Counted from the first letter of the stretch, positions 1-5,992 are shown. The stretch: DNA of 8,598 nt from Bacillota bacterium (GCA_023391725.1 JAEWAH010000201.1:1-8598), one strand, 5' to 3'. Notes: generated by a model from the letters alone, not told the origin. Translations and numbers: made by a program.

Positions 1-788
1 TCCTCCAGGCCTTCGCCCTTGAAGATCAGGTTTTTCAGGCCGTTCAGGATGAGCTTGCCCGCCTCCACACAAGTGATATATCCCCGGCTTACCGCCTCCC
101 CAAGGGAAATGTGCTGCATCTCCTGCCCGGGCATCCCGCCGATCTCAATCCCCAGGCGGAAACGCTGGTTCGAGGCGTCATAGAAGGGCGTCACAGAAAG
201 CGTGACAGGCGTATTGTCCTGCCCGCGCAATACCTGCACCTGAAGGGGCTCATCGCCTTCCTTGAAAGCCCGGATGAGGGAGGCCACCTTGTCGGTGGTA
301 CCATCCTGGACGTCTTGGCCGTTAATGGAAAGGAAGATATCCCCTGTTTGGAGCCCCGCCTGGCCCGCAGGAGAATTGGGCTCGATGGTGGCCACATAGG
401 GCACAACGGTCTGGATGCCGCCGATGAAAAACAGGCCCACCGCCACCACAAAGGCCAGAACCAGGTTCATGGCCGGGCCCATTAGCACGGAGAACATGCG
501 CTTCCATACGCTTTGCCTGTAATAGGAGCGGGGATCGTCCACATGCTTACCCTGGGCGTCGTCCTCGCCGTAAAACATGCAGTAGCCGCCGATGGGGATG
601 ATGAGCCTGACCATGAATTCCGTTTCATGTTTCTTGCTCTTCCAGCCGAACAGTTTCGGACCAAAGCCGATGGAAAACTGCTGCACAGCGATCCCTGTCA
701 TACGGGCAGAAATGAAGTGGCCGAACTCATGGACCATGATCATGATGCCCAGCATCACCAGGGCCGCCAGAATGGTCAAAAACGTCAT
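1..788 (-). CDS. rseP: RIP metalloprotease RseP (site-2 protease), C-terminus outside window
   Basis: Intramembrane zinc metalloprotease of the site-2 protease family, which in other bacteria cleaves anti-sigma factors and leftover signal peptides within the membrane. The visible 262 residues begin with a hydrophobic helix that carries the zinc-binding motif HEFGH at residues 20-24. A conserved stretch SIGFGPKLFGW and the motif PIGGY follow, then a second membrane segment (about 100-125) and one PDZ domain (about 128-205) containing the peptide-binding loop region SPAGQAGLQTGD. The reading frame is open to the left edge, so the C-terminal LDG-type active-site half is not in view. The start is the ATG at 786-788, which overlaps the dxr stop as ATGA. 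This suggests translational coupling to dxr, as in many Firmicutes. Family assignment is firm; the substrate is not known from the sequence. Confidence 0.95.
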   Translation of the reverse strand, partial: MTFLTILAALVMLGIMIMVHEFGHFISARMTGIAVQQFSIGFGPKLFGWKSKKHETEFMVRLIIPIGGYCMFYGEDDAQGKHVDDPRSYYRQSVWKRMFSVLMGPAMNLVLAFVVAVGLFFIGGIQTVVPYVATIEPNSPAGQAGLQTGDIFLSINGQDVQDGTTDKVASLIRAFKEGDEPLQVQVLRGQDNTPVTLSVTPFYDASNQRFRLGIEIGGMPGQEMQHISLGEAVSRGYITCVEAGKLILNGLKNLIFKGEGLE

Positions 789-1948
789 GAGGTTGCTCCT
801 TTCAAGCGTGAGATCAGGGTATCTGCGGCACGCCGGGCTGCTTGATCTGCCTCGAAGACTGCCGCAAGGGTGTCGGCGGGCCCGCTGCCCGTCTTTTGAA
901 GTGTCTCCTCAACGATTGAGAAGATTGCCCCGAAGGGAATTTCCCCTTTCAGAAAGGCGCTCACAGCCGCTTCGTTGGCCGCGTTCATAACGCAGGGGGC
1001 GCAGCCGTCGGCCTTGAGGCACTCCCGGGCCAGGCGCAGGGAAGGGAAGCGTTCCTCATCGGGCCGCTCAAAGGTAAGTTGGTTGAGTGCAGACAAATCC
1101 AGGGATGCGCCGCCGGTAGGCAGCCGCCGGGGGTAGGCCATGGCGTACAGGATGGGTATGCGCATATCCGGCGTGCCCATTTGGGCAATCACCGCGCCGT
1201 CTTTAAAGGCCACGGCGGAATGAATGACGCTTTGGGGATGGATGACCACTTCGATTTGCTCTTGACGCATTTCAAAGAGCCATCGGGCCTCAATGACTTC
1301 CAGCGCCTTATTGAACATGGAGGCGGAATCGATGGTGATCTTGCGCCCCATCTGCCAGTTGGGATGGTTCAGTGCTTGCGCAAGACTTGCGTTTTGGATT
1401 TGATCTTTTTGCCAGGTACGGAAAGGGCCGCCGGAAGCGGTGAGGAGGATCTTTTCGGGTTTGTTCTCCCCCGCGCCCTGAAGGCACTGGAAGATGGCGC
1501 TGTGCTCGCTGTCCACCGGCAGCAGCGCCTGCCCGGACTTTTGGGCGGCCTGCGTTACCAGCGCGCCGCCGGCCACCAGCGCTTCCTTGTTGGCCAGGAG
1601 CACTTGCCGCCCGGCCAAGATGGCCGCCATCACGCCCTGAAGACCCGCAATACCAACGATGGAGACAAGTACCGCATCCGCGGGAACATCCTGGGCGGCG
1701 ACCCGCAAAGCCTCTTCACCAAAATGCCAAGAACAAAAGCGCACATCCTCCGGGACGTCCTCCCAGGGGATAGGCGATGTCAAACCGGCAATTTGGGGCC
1801 GGAAAGCGCGCACTTGCTCAAATAACAGCTTAGCGTTATGGTGGGCGGTGAGGGCTGTAATACGGAATTTATCCTTGTGCAGCGCCGCCACTTGGAGCGC
1901 CTGGGTCCCAATGGAGCCTGTGCTCCCTAGGATCGCAATATCCCGCAT
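785..1948 (-). CDS. dxr: 1-deoxy-D-xylulose 5-phosphate reductoisomerase
   Basis: Catalyses the NADPH-dependent conversion of DXP to 2-C-methyl-D-erythritol 4-phosphate, the committed step of the MEP isoprenoid pathway, in the cytoplasm. It supplies precursors for the lipid carrier made by UppS upstream. The 387-residue product has the usual family length. It opens with the nucleotide-binding motif GSTGSIG (8-14), then LANKEALV (118-125) and the metal-site motif VDSEHSA (Asp146, Glu148). ASGGPF follows (171-176), then NKALEVIEARW with the third metal ligand near Glu217, and HPQSVIHS (237-244). A TTG codon at 1961-1963 extends the frame by five residues. I prefer the ATG at 1946-1948, because the AAAGGAA ribosome binding site lies between the two and fits only the ATG. 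It overlaps rseP by four bases. It is separated from cdsA by a 476-bp repeat-filled gap, which is unusual for this operon. Confidence 0.97.
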   Translation of the reverse strand: MRDIAILGSTGSIGTQALQVAALHKDKFRITALTAHHNAKLLFEQVRAFRPQIAGLTSPIPWEDVPEDVRFCSWHFGEEALRVAAQDVPADAVLVSIVGIAGLQGVMAAILAGRQVLLANKEALVAGGALVTQAAQKSGQALLPVDSEHSAIFQCLQGAGENKPEKILLTASGGPFRTWQKDQIQNASLAQALNHPNWQMGRKITIDSASMFNKALEVIEARWLFEMRQEQIEVVIHPQSVIHSAVAFKDGAVIAQMGTPDMRIPILYAMAYPRRLPTGGASLDLSALNQLTFERPDEERFPSLRLARECLKADGCAPCVMNAANEAAVSAFLKGEIPFGAIFSIVEETLQKTGSGPADTLAAVFEADQAARRAADTLISRLKGATS

Positions 1949-1992
1949 GATGGTTCCTTTCAAGGTTTTATAGATGAACTATACCCCCGGGG

Positions 1993-2010
1993 ATTGGTTT
2001 TCAAACCAAT
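1993..2010. repeat. Perfect inverted repeat upstream of dxr
   Basis: Two 8-base arms (ATTGGTTT and its complement) are separated by two bases. They lie about 45 bases before the dxr start and are followed on the minus strand by a CCCCGGGG self-complementary run. This could be a cruciform-prone operator-like site or the edge of the repeat island. With only a two-base loop, a DNA-level palindrome is likelier than an RNA hairpin. No regulator can be named. Confidence 0.5.
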
Positions 2011-2106
2011 GGAGGCGGAGGGGATTGCGCGGACGATGCGTGGGTGGCCGCGGCGCAGGCGGACGATCAATGATCGCCTCTACAACACGCGCCTTTTTCG
2101 GCGTGG

Positions 2107-2196
2107 CCACCTTCCCGCCTCATCCGCCCCCTTCGTCGGCACCTTCCCCTCCCTCATCCGCCGCCTGCGGGCGGCACCTTCCCCTAAAGGGGAAGG
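2107..2196. repeat. Tandem GGGGAAGGTG...GGATGAGG palindromic repeat cluster
   Basis: Read on the minus strand, two related units lie head to tail, one of 35 bases (2150-2184) and one of 33 bases (2117-2149), followed by a partial third (2107-2116). Each unit starts GGGGAAGGTGCCG and ends GGCGGATGAGG. The 35-base unit has an internal 6-bp stem (GCCGCC/GGCGGC, 2160-2175). The 5' edge is closed by an inverted copy of its first bases, forming CCTTCCCC-TAAA-GGGGAAGG (2177-2196). Repeats with this GGGGAAGG/GCGGATGAGG layout are, to my knowledge, dispersed in many GC-rich bacterial genomes, including gut Clostridia, and resemble REP elements. The family label is from memory; the structure is directly visible. 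Confidence 0.75.
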
Positions 2197-2258
2197 CAAG
2201 ACGAGGAAGGCTCTTCGCTGCCTCCGGGGGGCCGCAGCCCCATCGTTTTCATTCGTCT

Positions 2259-2299
2259 CGGCTGGCTCCGCCAGCCGGACGGGGGTTTGCGGAGCAAAC
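2259..2299. repeat. Pair of adjacent perfect triloop hairpins
   Basis: The first palindrome (2259-2277) is CGGCTGGC-TCC-GCCAGCCG with an 8-bp stem. The second (2285-2299) is GTTTGC-GGA-GCAAAC with a 6-bp stem. Both have three-base loops and sit seven bases apart in the repeat island. Neither is followed by a T-run on either strand, so they do not look like intrinsic terminators. They are probably modules of the same mosaic repeat. Confidence 0.65.
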
Positions 2300-2387
2300 A
2301 TTCCTCTCACGCTTTCCTGGCCATGCGCCCGCATCGGCCAAGCGAAGCGCAGGACGATACGCGGGCATACAAGGAAATCGTGCAAGC

Positions 2388-2419
2388 TCGATGAAATGGC
2401 GCGAACACCATTTCATCGA
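2388..2419. repeat. 12-bp perfect inverted repeat just after cdsA
   Basis: TCGATGAAATGG and CCATTTCATCGA are separated by an 8-base loop. The palindrome starts six bases beyond the cdsA stop codon. On the minus strand the stem would form in the cdsA mRNA 3' end, but GCTTGCACG follows instead of a T-run. It is therefore more likely a repeat boundary, mRNA-stabilising hairpin or weak pause site than a true terminator. Confidence 0.65.
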
Positions 2420-2424
2420 CTGCG

Positions 2425-3255
2425 CTACGCGCGCGTTATCATCCAGAAACAGTATACCACCACAGCTGTAAACAATATGCTGTCCATTCGATCCAACATC
2501 CCGCCATGGCCGGGGAAGAGGTGGCCGTAATCCTTGACGCCGCAATGGCGCTTGATGAGGGAGGCGAACAGGTCCCCCACCTGTGCGGCCACGGCCCCTA
2601 CCAGGCCCAGGAACAGGAACTGAGGCACCGTGGGCAGCTCCACGCCGCCCAAAGGCGGCCAGATGGAGGCGATGCCGCAGGTGGCCAGCGCGCCCATCAC
2701 GCTGCCCACCACGCCGCCTATGGCGCCGGAGACCGTCTTGTTGGGGCTGACGGAGGGGCACAGCTTCCTGCCCCCCACCCTGGTACCCACAAAGTATGCA
2801 AATGTATCCCCTAGCACGGCAATCACGAACACCAGGCACAAAAGCGTCACCTGCAGAGACTTTGCCTCGATTCGCAAAAGACTGATGAGGCAGATGCCGG
2901 GCAGGAGGATGGTGAACATGGGCATCACCGACACCAGCGCGTCTTCCAGTTTAGGCTCCTCCCGAAAGATCACCCAAATGAGGACCATCAGGCAGTTGCC
3001 CAGCATCAGCGTCAGCAAAAGCGAAATGAGCCTGGTATCGGAAGACAGGAGCATCAGCGGGATGCTGGCCACCATGCACACAAAGGTGGGCCACCATACG
3101 GGCCGGTGCCCGGCCACCGCCAGGGCATGGAACTCCTCCCGCATAGCCAGGCAGATAGCGGCCATGGCGACCACAGCAAACACCCAGCCGCCAAGGTATA
3201 ATACCACCGCCAGCCCGATGATCATGAGGGTTCCCGTAATCACTCGCTGTAGCAT
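2425..3255 (-). CDS. cdsA: Phosphatidate cytidylyltransferase (CDP-diglyceride synthase)
   Basis: Integral membrane enzyme that makes CDP-diacylglycerol from phosphatidic acid and CTP, the entry to phospholipid headgroup synthesis. The 276 residues contain about seven or eight hydrophobic segments. A conserved GDTFAYFVGTRVGGRKL region (149-165) leads into SPNKTVSGAIGG (170-181). The diagnostic CDS signature is at 232-258: S-LIKR, VKD, then PGHGGMLDRMD with the metal-binding aspartates. It follows uppS by 38 bases. The initiation region is odd. The best Shine-Dalgarno (GGGAGG, 3271-3276) lies 15 bases before the ATG and directly abuts a three-codon frame ATG-GGG-TAA (3261-3269). Only GGGG (3264-3267) is at normal spacing. 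The stop lies at the edge of the repeat island, and the short C-terminal ITRA may be repeat-derived. Confidence 0.95.
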   Translation of the reverse strand: MLQRVITGTLMIIGLAVVLYLGGWVFAVVAMAAICLAMREEFHALAVAGHRPVWWPTFVCMVASIPLMLLSSDTRLISLLLTLMLGNCLMVLIWVIFREEPKLEDALVSVMPMFTILLPGICLISLLRIEAKSLQVTLLCLVFVIAVLGDTFAYFVGTRVGGRKLCPSVSPNKTVSGAIGGVVGSVMGALATCGIASIWPPLGGVELPTVPQFLFLGLVGAVAAQVGDLFASLIKRHCGVKDYGHLFPGHGGMLDRMDSILFTAVVVYCFWMITRA

Positions 3256-3293
3256 GCCTCTTACCCCATTCCTCCCGGAAAATGAACAAATTC

Positions 3294-4034
3294 CTATTTG
3301 CGGCCGCCAAAGCGCCGCTCACGCCCCGCATAGGCGCGCAGGGCATCCCGGTAATCAGAAAGTTTAAAATCCGGCCAGAGCACCTGGGGGAACAAGAACT
3401 CCGCGTAGGCGCACTGGTACAAAAGAAAATTGCTCAGCCGCATCTCGCCGCTGGTGCGGATCAAAAGGTCCACATCCGGCAGCCCCCTGGTGTACAGCGC
3501 GTCTTCCAGGTCTTGAAAAGTAATATTTTGCGGATCCACTTCCCCTTGCCGGGCCTTTTGGGCGATTGCCTTCACCGCCTGAAGCATTTCTGCCCGAGCG
3601 CCGTAGTTGAGTGCGATGTTGAGCTTGAGCCCGGTGTTTGCACGGGTCAGGTCCATGGCGTTTTGCACCGCCTCCCACTGGGGTTTGGGCAGGCCAGTGA
3701 TGTCTCCCAGGATGCGGATAGCAACGTTCTTGCGGTGCAGTTCATCGATCTCGGAAGAGAAGAAATCCAAAAGAAGCTGCATCAACGCGGCCACCTCTTC
3801 CTGCGGCCGGGACCAGTTCTCCGTGGAAAACGCGTAAATGGACAGTGCCGTGATCCCAAGATCACTGCTTTCCCGGATCACGTCCCTCAGCGCTTCCACG
3901 CCGCTGCGGTGGCCCAGGGCGACCTTGACCTTGTGCTTCTTGGCCCAGCGGCCATTTCCATCCATGATGATGGCCACATGCCGGGGGAGATTTTCCGGAA
4001 GAAGGGTTTCCGCTTGCGACGGAGATACCTTCAT
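3294..4034 (-). CDS. uppS: Isoprenyl transferase (undecaprenyl diphosphate synthase)
   Basis: Cis-prenyltransferase that condenses isopentenyl diphosphates onto farnesyl diphosphate to make the C55 carrier lipid for peptidoglycan and other wall polymers. It is cytoplasmic and works at the membrane face. The 246-residue product has the family's standard length. Visible motifs are IIMDGNGRWAKK (22-33) with catalytic Asp25, HRSGVEAL (42-49), YAFSTENWSRP (67-77), and the C-terminal RTSGEMRLSNFLLYQCAYAEF region (193-213), which carries the Mg/diphosphate-binding arginines and Glu212. Further in-frame ATGs exist upstream at 4052 and 4100. The ATG at 4032-4034 is chosen because AAGGAG lies eight bases before it, and the 4052 ATG would overlap that site. 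It sits between a small unrecognised ORF and cdsA, the classical uppS-cdsA pair. Confidence 0.97.
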   Translation of the reverse strand: MKVSPSQAETLLPENLPRHVAIIMDGNGRWAKKHKVKVALGHRSGVEALRDVIRESSDLGITALSIYAFSTENWSRPQEEVAALMQLLLDFFSSEIDELHRKNVAIRILGDITGLPKPQWEAVQNAMDLTRANTGLKLNIALNYGARAEMLQAVKAIAQKARQGEVDPQNITFQDLEDALYTRGLPDVDLLIRTSGEMRLSNFLLYQCAYAEFLFPQVLWPDFKLSDYRDALRAYAGRERRFGGRK

Positions 4035-4074
4035 GTGGTCATCTCCTTTCATGTTATTCCCTGAAAATAGACAA

Positions 4075-4101
4075 CATGCGCGAGACGGCTGCCCGCGCAT
4101 G
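4075..4101 (-). promoter_or_regulatory. Hairpin in the small ORF-uppS intergenic region
   Basis: A perfect 8-bp stem (CATGCGCG/CGCGCATG, 4075-4082 with 4094-4101) encloses an 11-base loop. On the minus strand it is followed by TTGTCTATTTTC, a broken T-rich stretch. It could act as a leaky attenuator or an mRNA processing/stabilising hairpin between orf69 and uppS. The T-run is too interrupted to call it a terminator. Confidence 0.4.
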
Positions 4102-4119
4102 CATCTTGCTTATAAACAG

Positions 4120-4329
4120 CTAGTCACGGGGCATGCCGTCCAGGAATCGGGCGGCTACCAGAACGCGGCCTTCCTCCCGGATGGCCACCACCCGGGCGGT
4201 CCCTTCTTCCCGCGATCCCTTAGGCGCGCAGGTCCATTCTATGTGAGGTTCAAAAATGCCGCACTCCGAAAGGGCCGCCAGCGCCTGTGAAAGGGGCAGG
4301 CCCAGCACATCCTCAAACGTCCGGATCAC
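4120..4329 (-). CDS. Small conserved-looking protein (69 aa), PASTA-like pattern
   Basis: I do not recognise a named family with certainty. The 69-residue frame starts with GTG at 4327-4329, which overlaps the frr stop as GTGA. An AAGGAA element about nine bases upstream, inside the end of frr, would serve as the ribosome binding site. There is no signal peptide or membrane segment, so the protein is probably cytoplasmic. The pattern is a V-L-G-L-P-L-S-Q-A-L-A-A-L helix (8-20), a C-G-I-F turn, a first strand, a charged loop ending in E-G-T (42-44), and two more strands (A-R-V-V-A-I and R-V-L-V-A-A-R-F). This resembles the order of a single PASTA domain, which is an inference from pattern only. 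Its coupled position between frr and uppS argues that it is a real gene. An alternative is an orphan small protein tied to translation or wall synthesis. Confidence 0.65.
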   Translation of the reverse strand: MIRTFEDVLGLPLSQALAALSECGIFEPHIEWTCAPKGSREEGTARVVAIREEGRVLVAARFLDGMPRD

Positions 4330-4883
4330 ACTTCCATGATTTCCTTTTCTTTATCCGCGCAGATCTTATCGATGTCCTTGATGGCGGCATCGGTCGTCTT
4401 TTGAAGTTCCTCTTCGGCCTTACGCTGTTCGTCCTCGGTGATGTCGCCGTCCTTCTTGAGCTTCTTGACGGCTTCCATGGCATCCCGGCGAATGGCGCGG
4501 GCAGCCACCTTGGCTTCCTCGGCGCCTTTGCGGGCCAGCTTGGTCAGTTCCTTGCGGCGCTCCTCGTTCAGTTCCGGCACCGTCAGGCGGATAAGCTTTC
4601 CGTCGTTGGAGGGGTTGAGGCCCAGATCGCTTTTGAGTATGGCTTTTTCCACCAGCGGGATGGCCTTTTGATCCCAGAGTGAAATGGTCAAAAGACGGGG
4701 TTCGGGCGAGGAAATGTTGGCCATTTGGGTAAGCGGGGTTTCAGTGCCGTAATAGTCCACCTTGATTCGGTCCAGCAACTGCGGGTTGGCGCGCCCGGCC
4801 CGCAGGGAAATCATTTCCCGCTGGTACACCGCAGCCGTCTTCTTCATCTTATCCTTGGCGGTGTCAATGACTTGCTTGTACAT
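4326..4883 (-). CDS. frr: Ribosome recycling factor
   Basis: Splits post-termination ribosomes together with EF-G so that subunits can be reused. The 185-residue length is exactly typical. Diagnostic features are SLRAGRANPQLLDRI (26-40), VDYYGTETPLTQMANI (42-57), ISLWDQKAI (67-75), LGLNPSNDGKLIRLTVPELNEERR (87-110) and the helical C-terminal half with RAIRRDA (129-135). The ATG at 4881-4883 is chosen because GGAGG lies eight bases upstream; the in-frame extension to 4973 has no family similarity and contains the promoter. It lies downstream of pyrH with a 117-bp gap holding its own promoter. Its stop overlaps the start of the 69-residue ORF. Confidence 0.98.
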   Translation of the reverse strand: MYKQVIDTAKDKMKKTAAVYQREMISLRAGRANPQLLDRIKVDYYGTETPLTQMANISSPEPRLLTISLWDQKAIPLVEKAILKSDLGLNPSNDGKLIRLTVPELNEERRKELTKLARKGAEEAKVAARAIRRDAMEAVKKLKKDGDITEDEQRKAEEELQKTTDAAIKDIDKICADKEKEIMEV

Positions 4884-4919
4884 GGGATCATCCTCCGTGC
4901 GAACATACTTGCTGCATCT

Positions 4920-4948
4920 ATTGTAATCGGTTTGGGCGCTTCTGGCAA
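4920..4948 (-). promoter_or_regulatory. Sigma-A type promoter ahead of frr
   Basis: On the minus strand TTGCCA (4943-4948) and TACAAT (4920-4925) are separated by exactly 17 bases, each differing from the consensus hexamer at one position. Predicted transcription would start near 4913, giving a leader of about 30 bases to the frr ATG. This is among the best promoter matches in the window. It could drive frr-orf69-uppS-cdsA and possibly dxr-rseP independently of pyrH. Confidence 0.7.
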
Positions 4949-5000
4949 GGGAAACTTGCCCGTTTCTAACCAATAGCTCACTTAAGGTGCGGAACCGTCG

Positions 5001-5714
5001 TTACGGATGCACGAACGTTCCCAGCTTTTCCCCGGCAAGCACTTTCAGTATATTTTCCGGCTCGTCAAGCCCAAACAGGCGCACCATGGGCACATTATTC
5101 TCCCGGCATAGGGAGAAGGCTGCGGCGTCCATCACCTTCAAGCCCATGCTTTGCGCTTTTTCATAGGTGATATCGCGAATGAGCTTGGCGTCCTTTACGA
5201 GCTTGGGGTCCGCGTCGTACACACCGTCGATGTTCTTGGCCATAAGCACGGCGTCCGCCTTAAGCTCGATGGCCCGCAGAACCACCGCAGTATCGGTGGA
5301 AAAGAAGGGGTTGCCGGTGCCGCATGCAAACAGGAGCACCCGGCCAGCCTCCATCTGGGTGAGCGCCAGCTGCGTATTGTAGCTTTCCATGAAGCGGTGC
5401 ATATCCACCGCAGAGAACACTGTGGCATCCACCCCTTTTTGCCAAAGCGCATCTTTCATGCATAGGCAGTTGATGGCTGTGCCCAGCATGCCCATCTGGT
5501 CGGCAGTCACCGCGTCCATCTTTGCTGCGGGGCCTTGGCGGCCACGCCAGATATTTCCGGCGCCGATGACGATGCCCACCTGCACACCCATGTCCGCAAC
5601 CGCCTTGATCACTTGAGCCACACGGCCGATCTGCCCATGGTCGAACAGCCCATCCTCCCCGCCCAGCGCTTCCCCGCTGAGCTTGAGCAAAACGCGCCTG
5701 TACACTGAGGCCAT
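5001..5714 (-). CDS. pyrH: UMP kinase (uridylate kinase)
   Basis: Phosphorylates UMP to UDP with ATP, in the pyrimidine nucleotide pathway; bacterial enzymes are hexamers regulated by GTP and UTP. The 237-residue protein belongs to the amino-acid kinase fold. Motifs are LKLSGEAL (10-17), VIGAGNIWRG (49-58), ADQMGMLGTAIN (71-82), ACGTGNPFFSTDTA (130-143), AKNIDGVYDADP (159-170) and VMDAAAFSLCRENNVP. The glycine-rich loop reads GAGN instead of the commoner GGGN, a small change that should not matter. The start at 5712-5714 has AGGAGG six bases upstream; the open frame to 5759 has no similarity to the family. The gap to tsf is 278 bp and is interrupted by a repeat element and the tsf terminator, so the usual tsf-pyrH co-transcription appears to be broken here. 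Confidence 0.98.
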   Translation of the reverse strand: MASVYRRVLLKLSGEALGGEDGLFDHGQIGRVAQVIKAVADMGVQVGIVIGAGNIWRGRQGPAAKMDAVTADQMGMLGTAINCLCMKDALWQKGVDATVFSAVDMHRFMESYNTQLALTQMEAGRVLLFACGTGNPFFSTDTAVVLRAIELKADAVLMAKNIDGVYDADPKLVKDAKLIRDITYEKAQSMGLKVMDAAAFSLCRENNVPMVRLFGLDEPENILKVLAGEKLGTFVHP

Positions 5715-5750
5715 GGAAATTCCTCCTTGTTTATATACAAATGAGAAAGC

Positions 5751-5947
5751 TTCATGCATCCAGCGAAGCTAAGGATTTTTGCGCAGGACAAGGAATCGGA
5801 GCGACGCGTAGAAGGCGGCCTACGCGAGCAAGACCGGAGGTCGGGCCGAAGGCCCGACTAGGCCCGGTAAGCGCAGTGAGTAGGGCCGTACCCAGCACCC
5901 CGCAGGGGTGATGCCGAAACGCGAAAAGATCTGCTGCGACGCATGAA
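5751..5947. repeat. About 197-bp hairpin-rich element with imperfect terminal inverted repeats
   Basis: The ends are TTCATGCATCCAGC (5751-5764) and GCTGCGACGCATGAA (5933-5947), complementary except for one mismatch and one extra base. Inside are a CGCGTAG/CTACGCG stem (about 5806-5827), a perfect GTCGGGCC-GAA-GGCCCGAC hairpin (about 5849-5867) and CACCCC-GCA-GGGGTG (about 5897-5911). There is no transposase or other credible gene; the open frame across it is arginine-rich and runs out of tsf's terminator. It has the look of a MITE-like or REP-like non-coding repeat inserted between tsf and pyrH. Direct target duplications were not evident, so mobility is inferred, not shown. Confidence 0.6.
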
Positions 5948-5984
5948 AAAGGGAACACACAAATAGTTCCTTGCGTGTTCCCTT
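5945..5984 (-). terminator. Intrinsic terminator of the rpsB-tsf operon
   Basis: On the minus strand a stem of about 13 pairs with one G-T wobble is formed by 5972-5984 and 5949-5961. The outer arms are AAGGGAACAC and GTGTTCCCTT, and the loop is ten bases. Five T residues follow directly (5946-5950). It begins about nine bases after the tsf stop, so S2/EF-Ts transcripts should mostly end here. The T-run touches the end of the adjoining repeat element. Confidence 0.88.
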
Positions 5985-5992
5985 GAGGTTCA

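Larger units (their letters stand above)
1949..2424. other. 476-bp gap between cdsA and dxr, packed with palindromic repeats
   Basis: No credible gene is present. The open frames crossing it on both strands are low-complexity, rich in Arg, Pro and Ala, lack recognisable motifs and result from the repeats. The stretch contains at least six hairpin-forming palindromes and a tandem pair of 33-35 bp units, listed separately. I found no convincing promoter for dxr here. The only candidate pair has a 15-bp spacer, so dxr and rseP may depend on transcription reading through this region from cdsA. Confidence 0.75.

Noticed and set aside
1079..1825. A 248-codon plus-strand open frame opposite dxr.
   Set aside because: Antisense to an unambiguous Dxr sequence with all catalytic motifs; no start signal or recognisable domain.
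1949..1963. TTG start giving Dxr five more N-terminal residues.
   Set aside because: The AAAGGAA ribosome binding site lies within those codons and is correctly spaced only for the ATG at 1946-1948.
1978..2004. TTGAAA and TATAGT as a dxr promoter on the minus strand.
   Set aside because: The spacer is only 15 bases and the -35 overlaps the tight palindrome; too weak to list as a promoter.
2107..2184. The tandem units as a CRISPR array.
   Set aside because: Only two and a partial degenerate units, no unique spacers of constant length, and no cas genes nearby.
1974..2530. Overlapping open frames across the cdsA-dxr gap on both strands.
   Set aside because: They translate palindromic repeats into Arg/Pro/Ala-rich sequence in several frames at once, which is expected from high GC and not from a gene.
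5732..5737. TATATA as a -10 box for pyrH.
   Set aside because: A start from it would fall inside the pyrH ribosome binding site, and no -35 hexamer lies at proper spacing.
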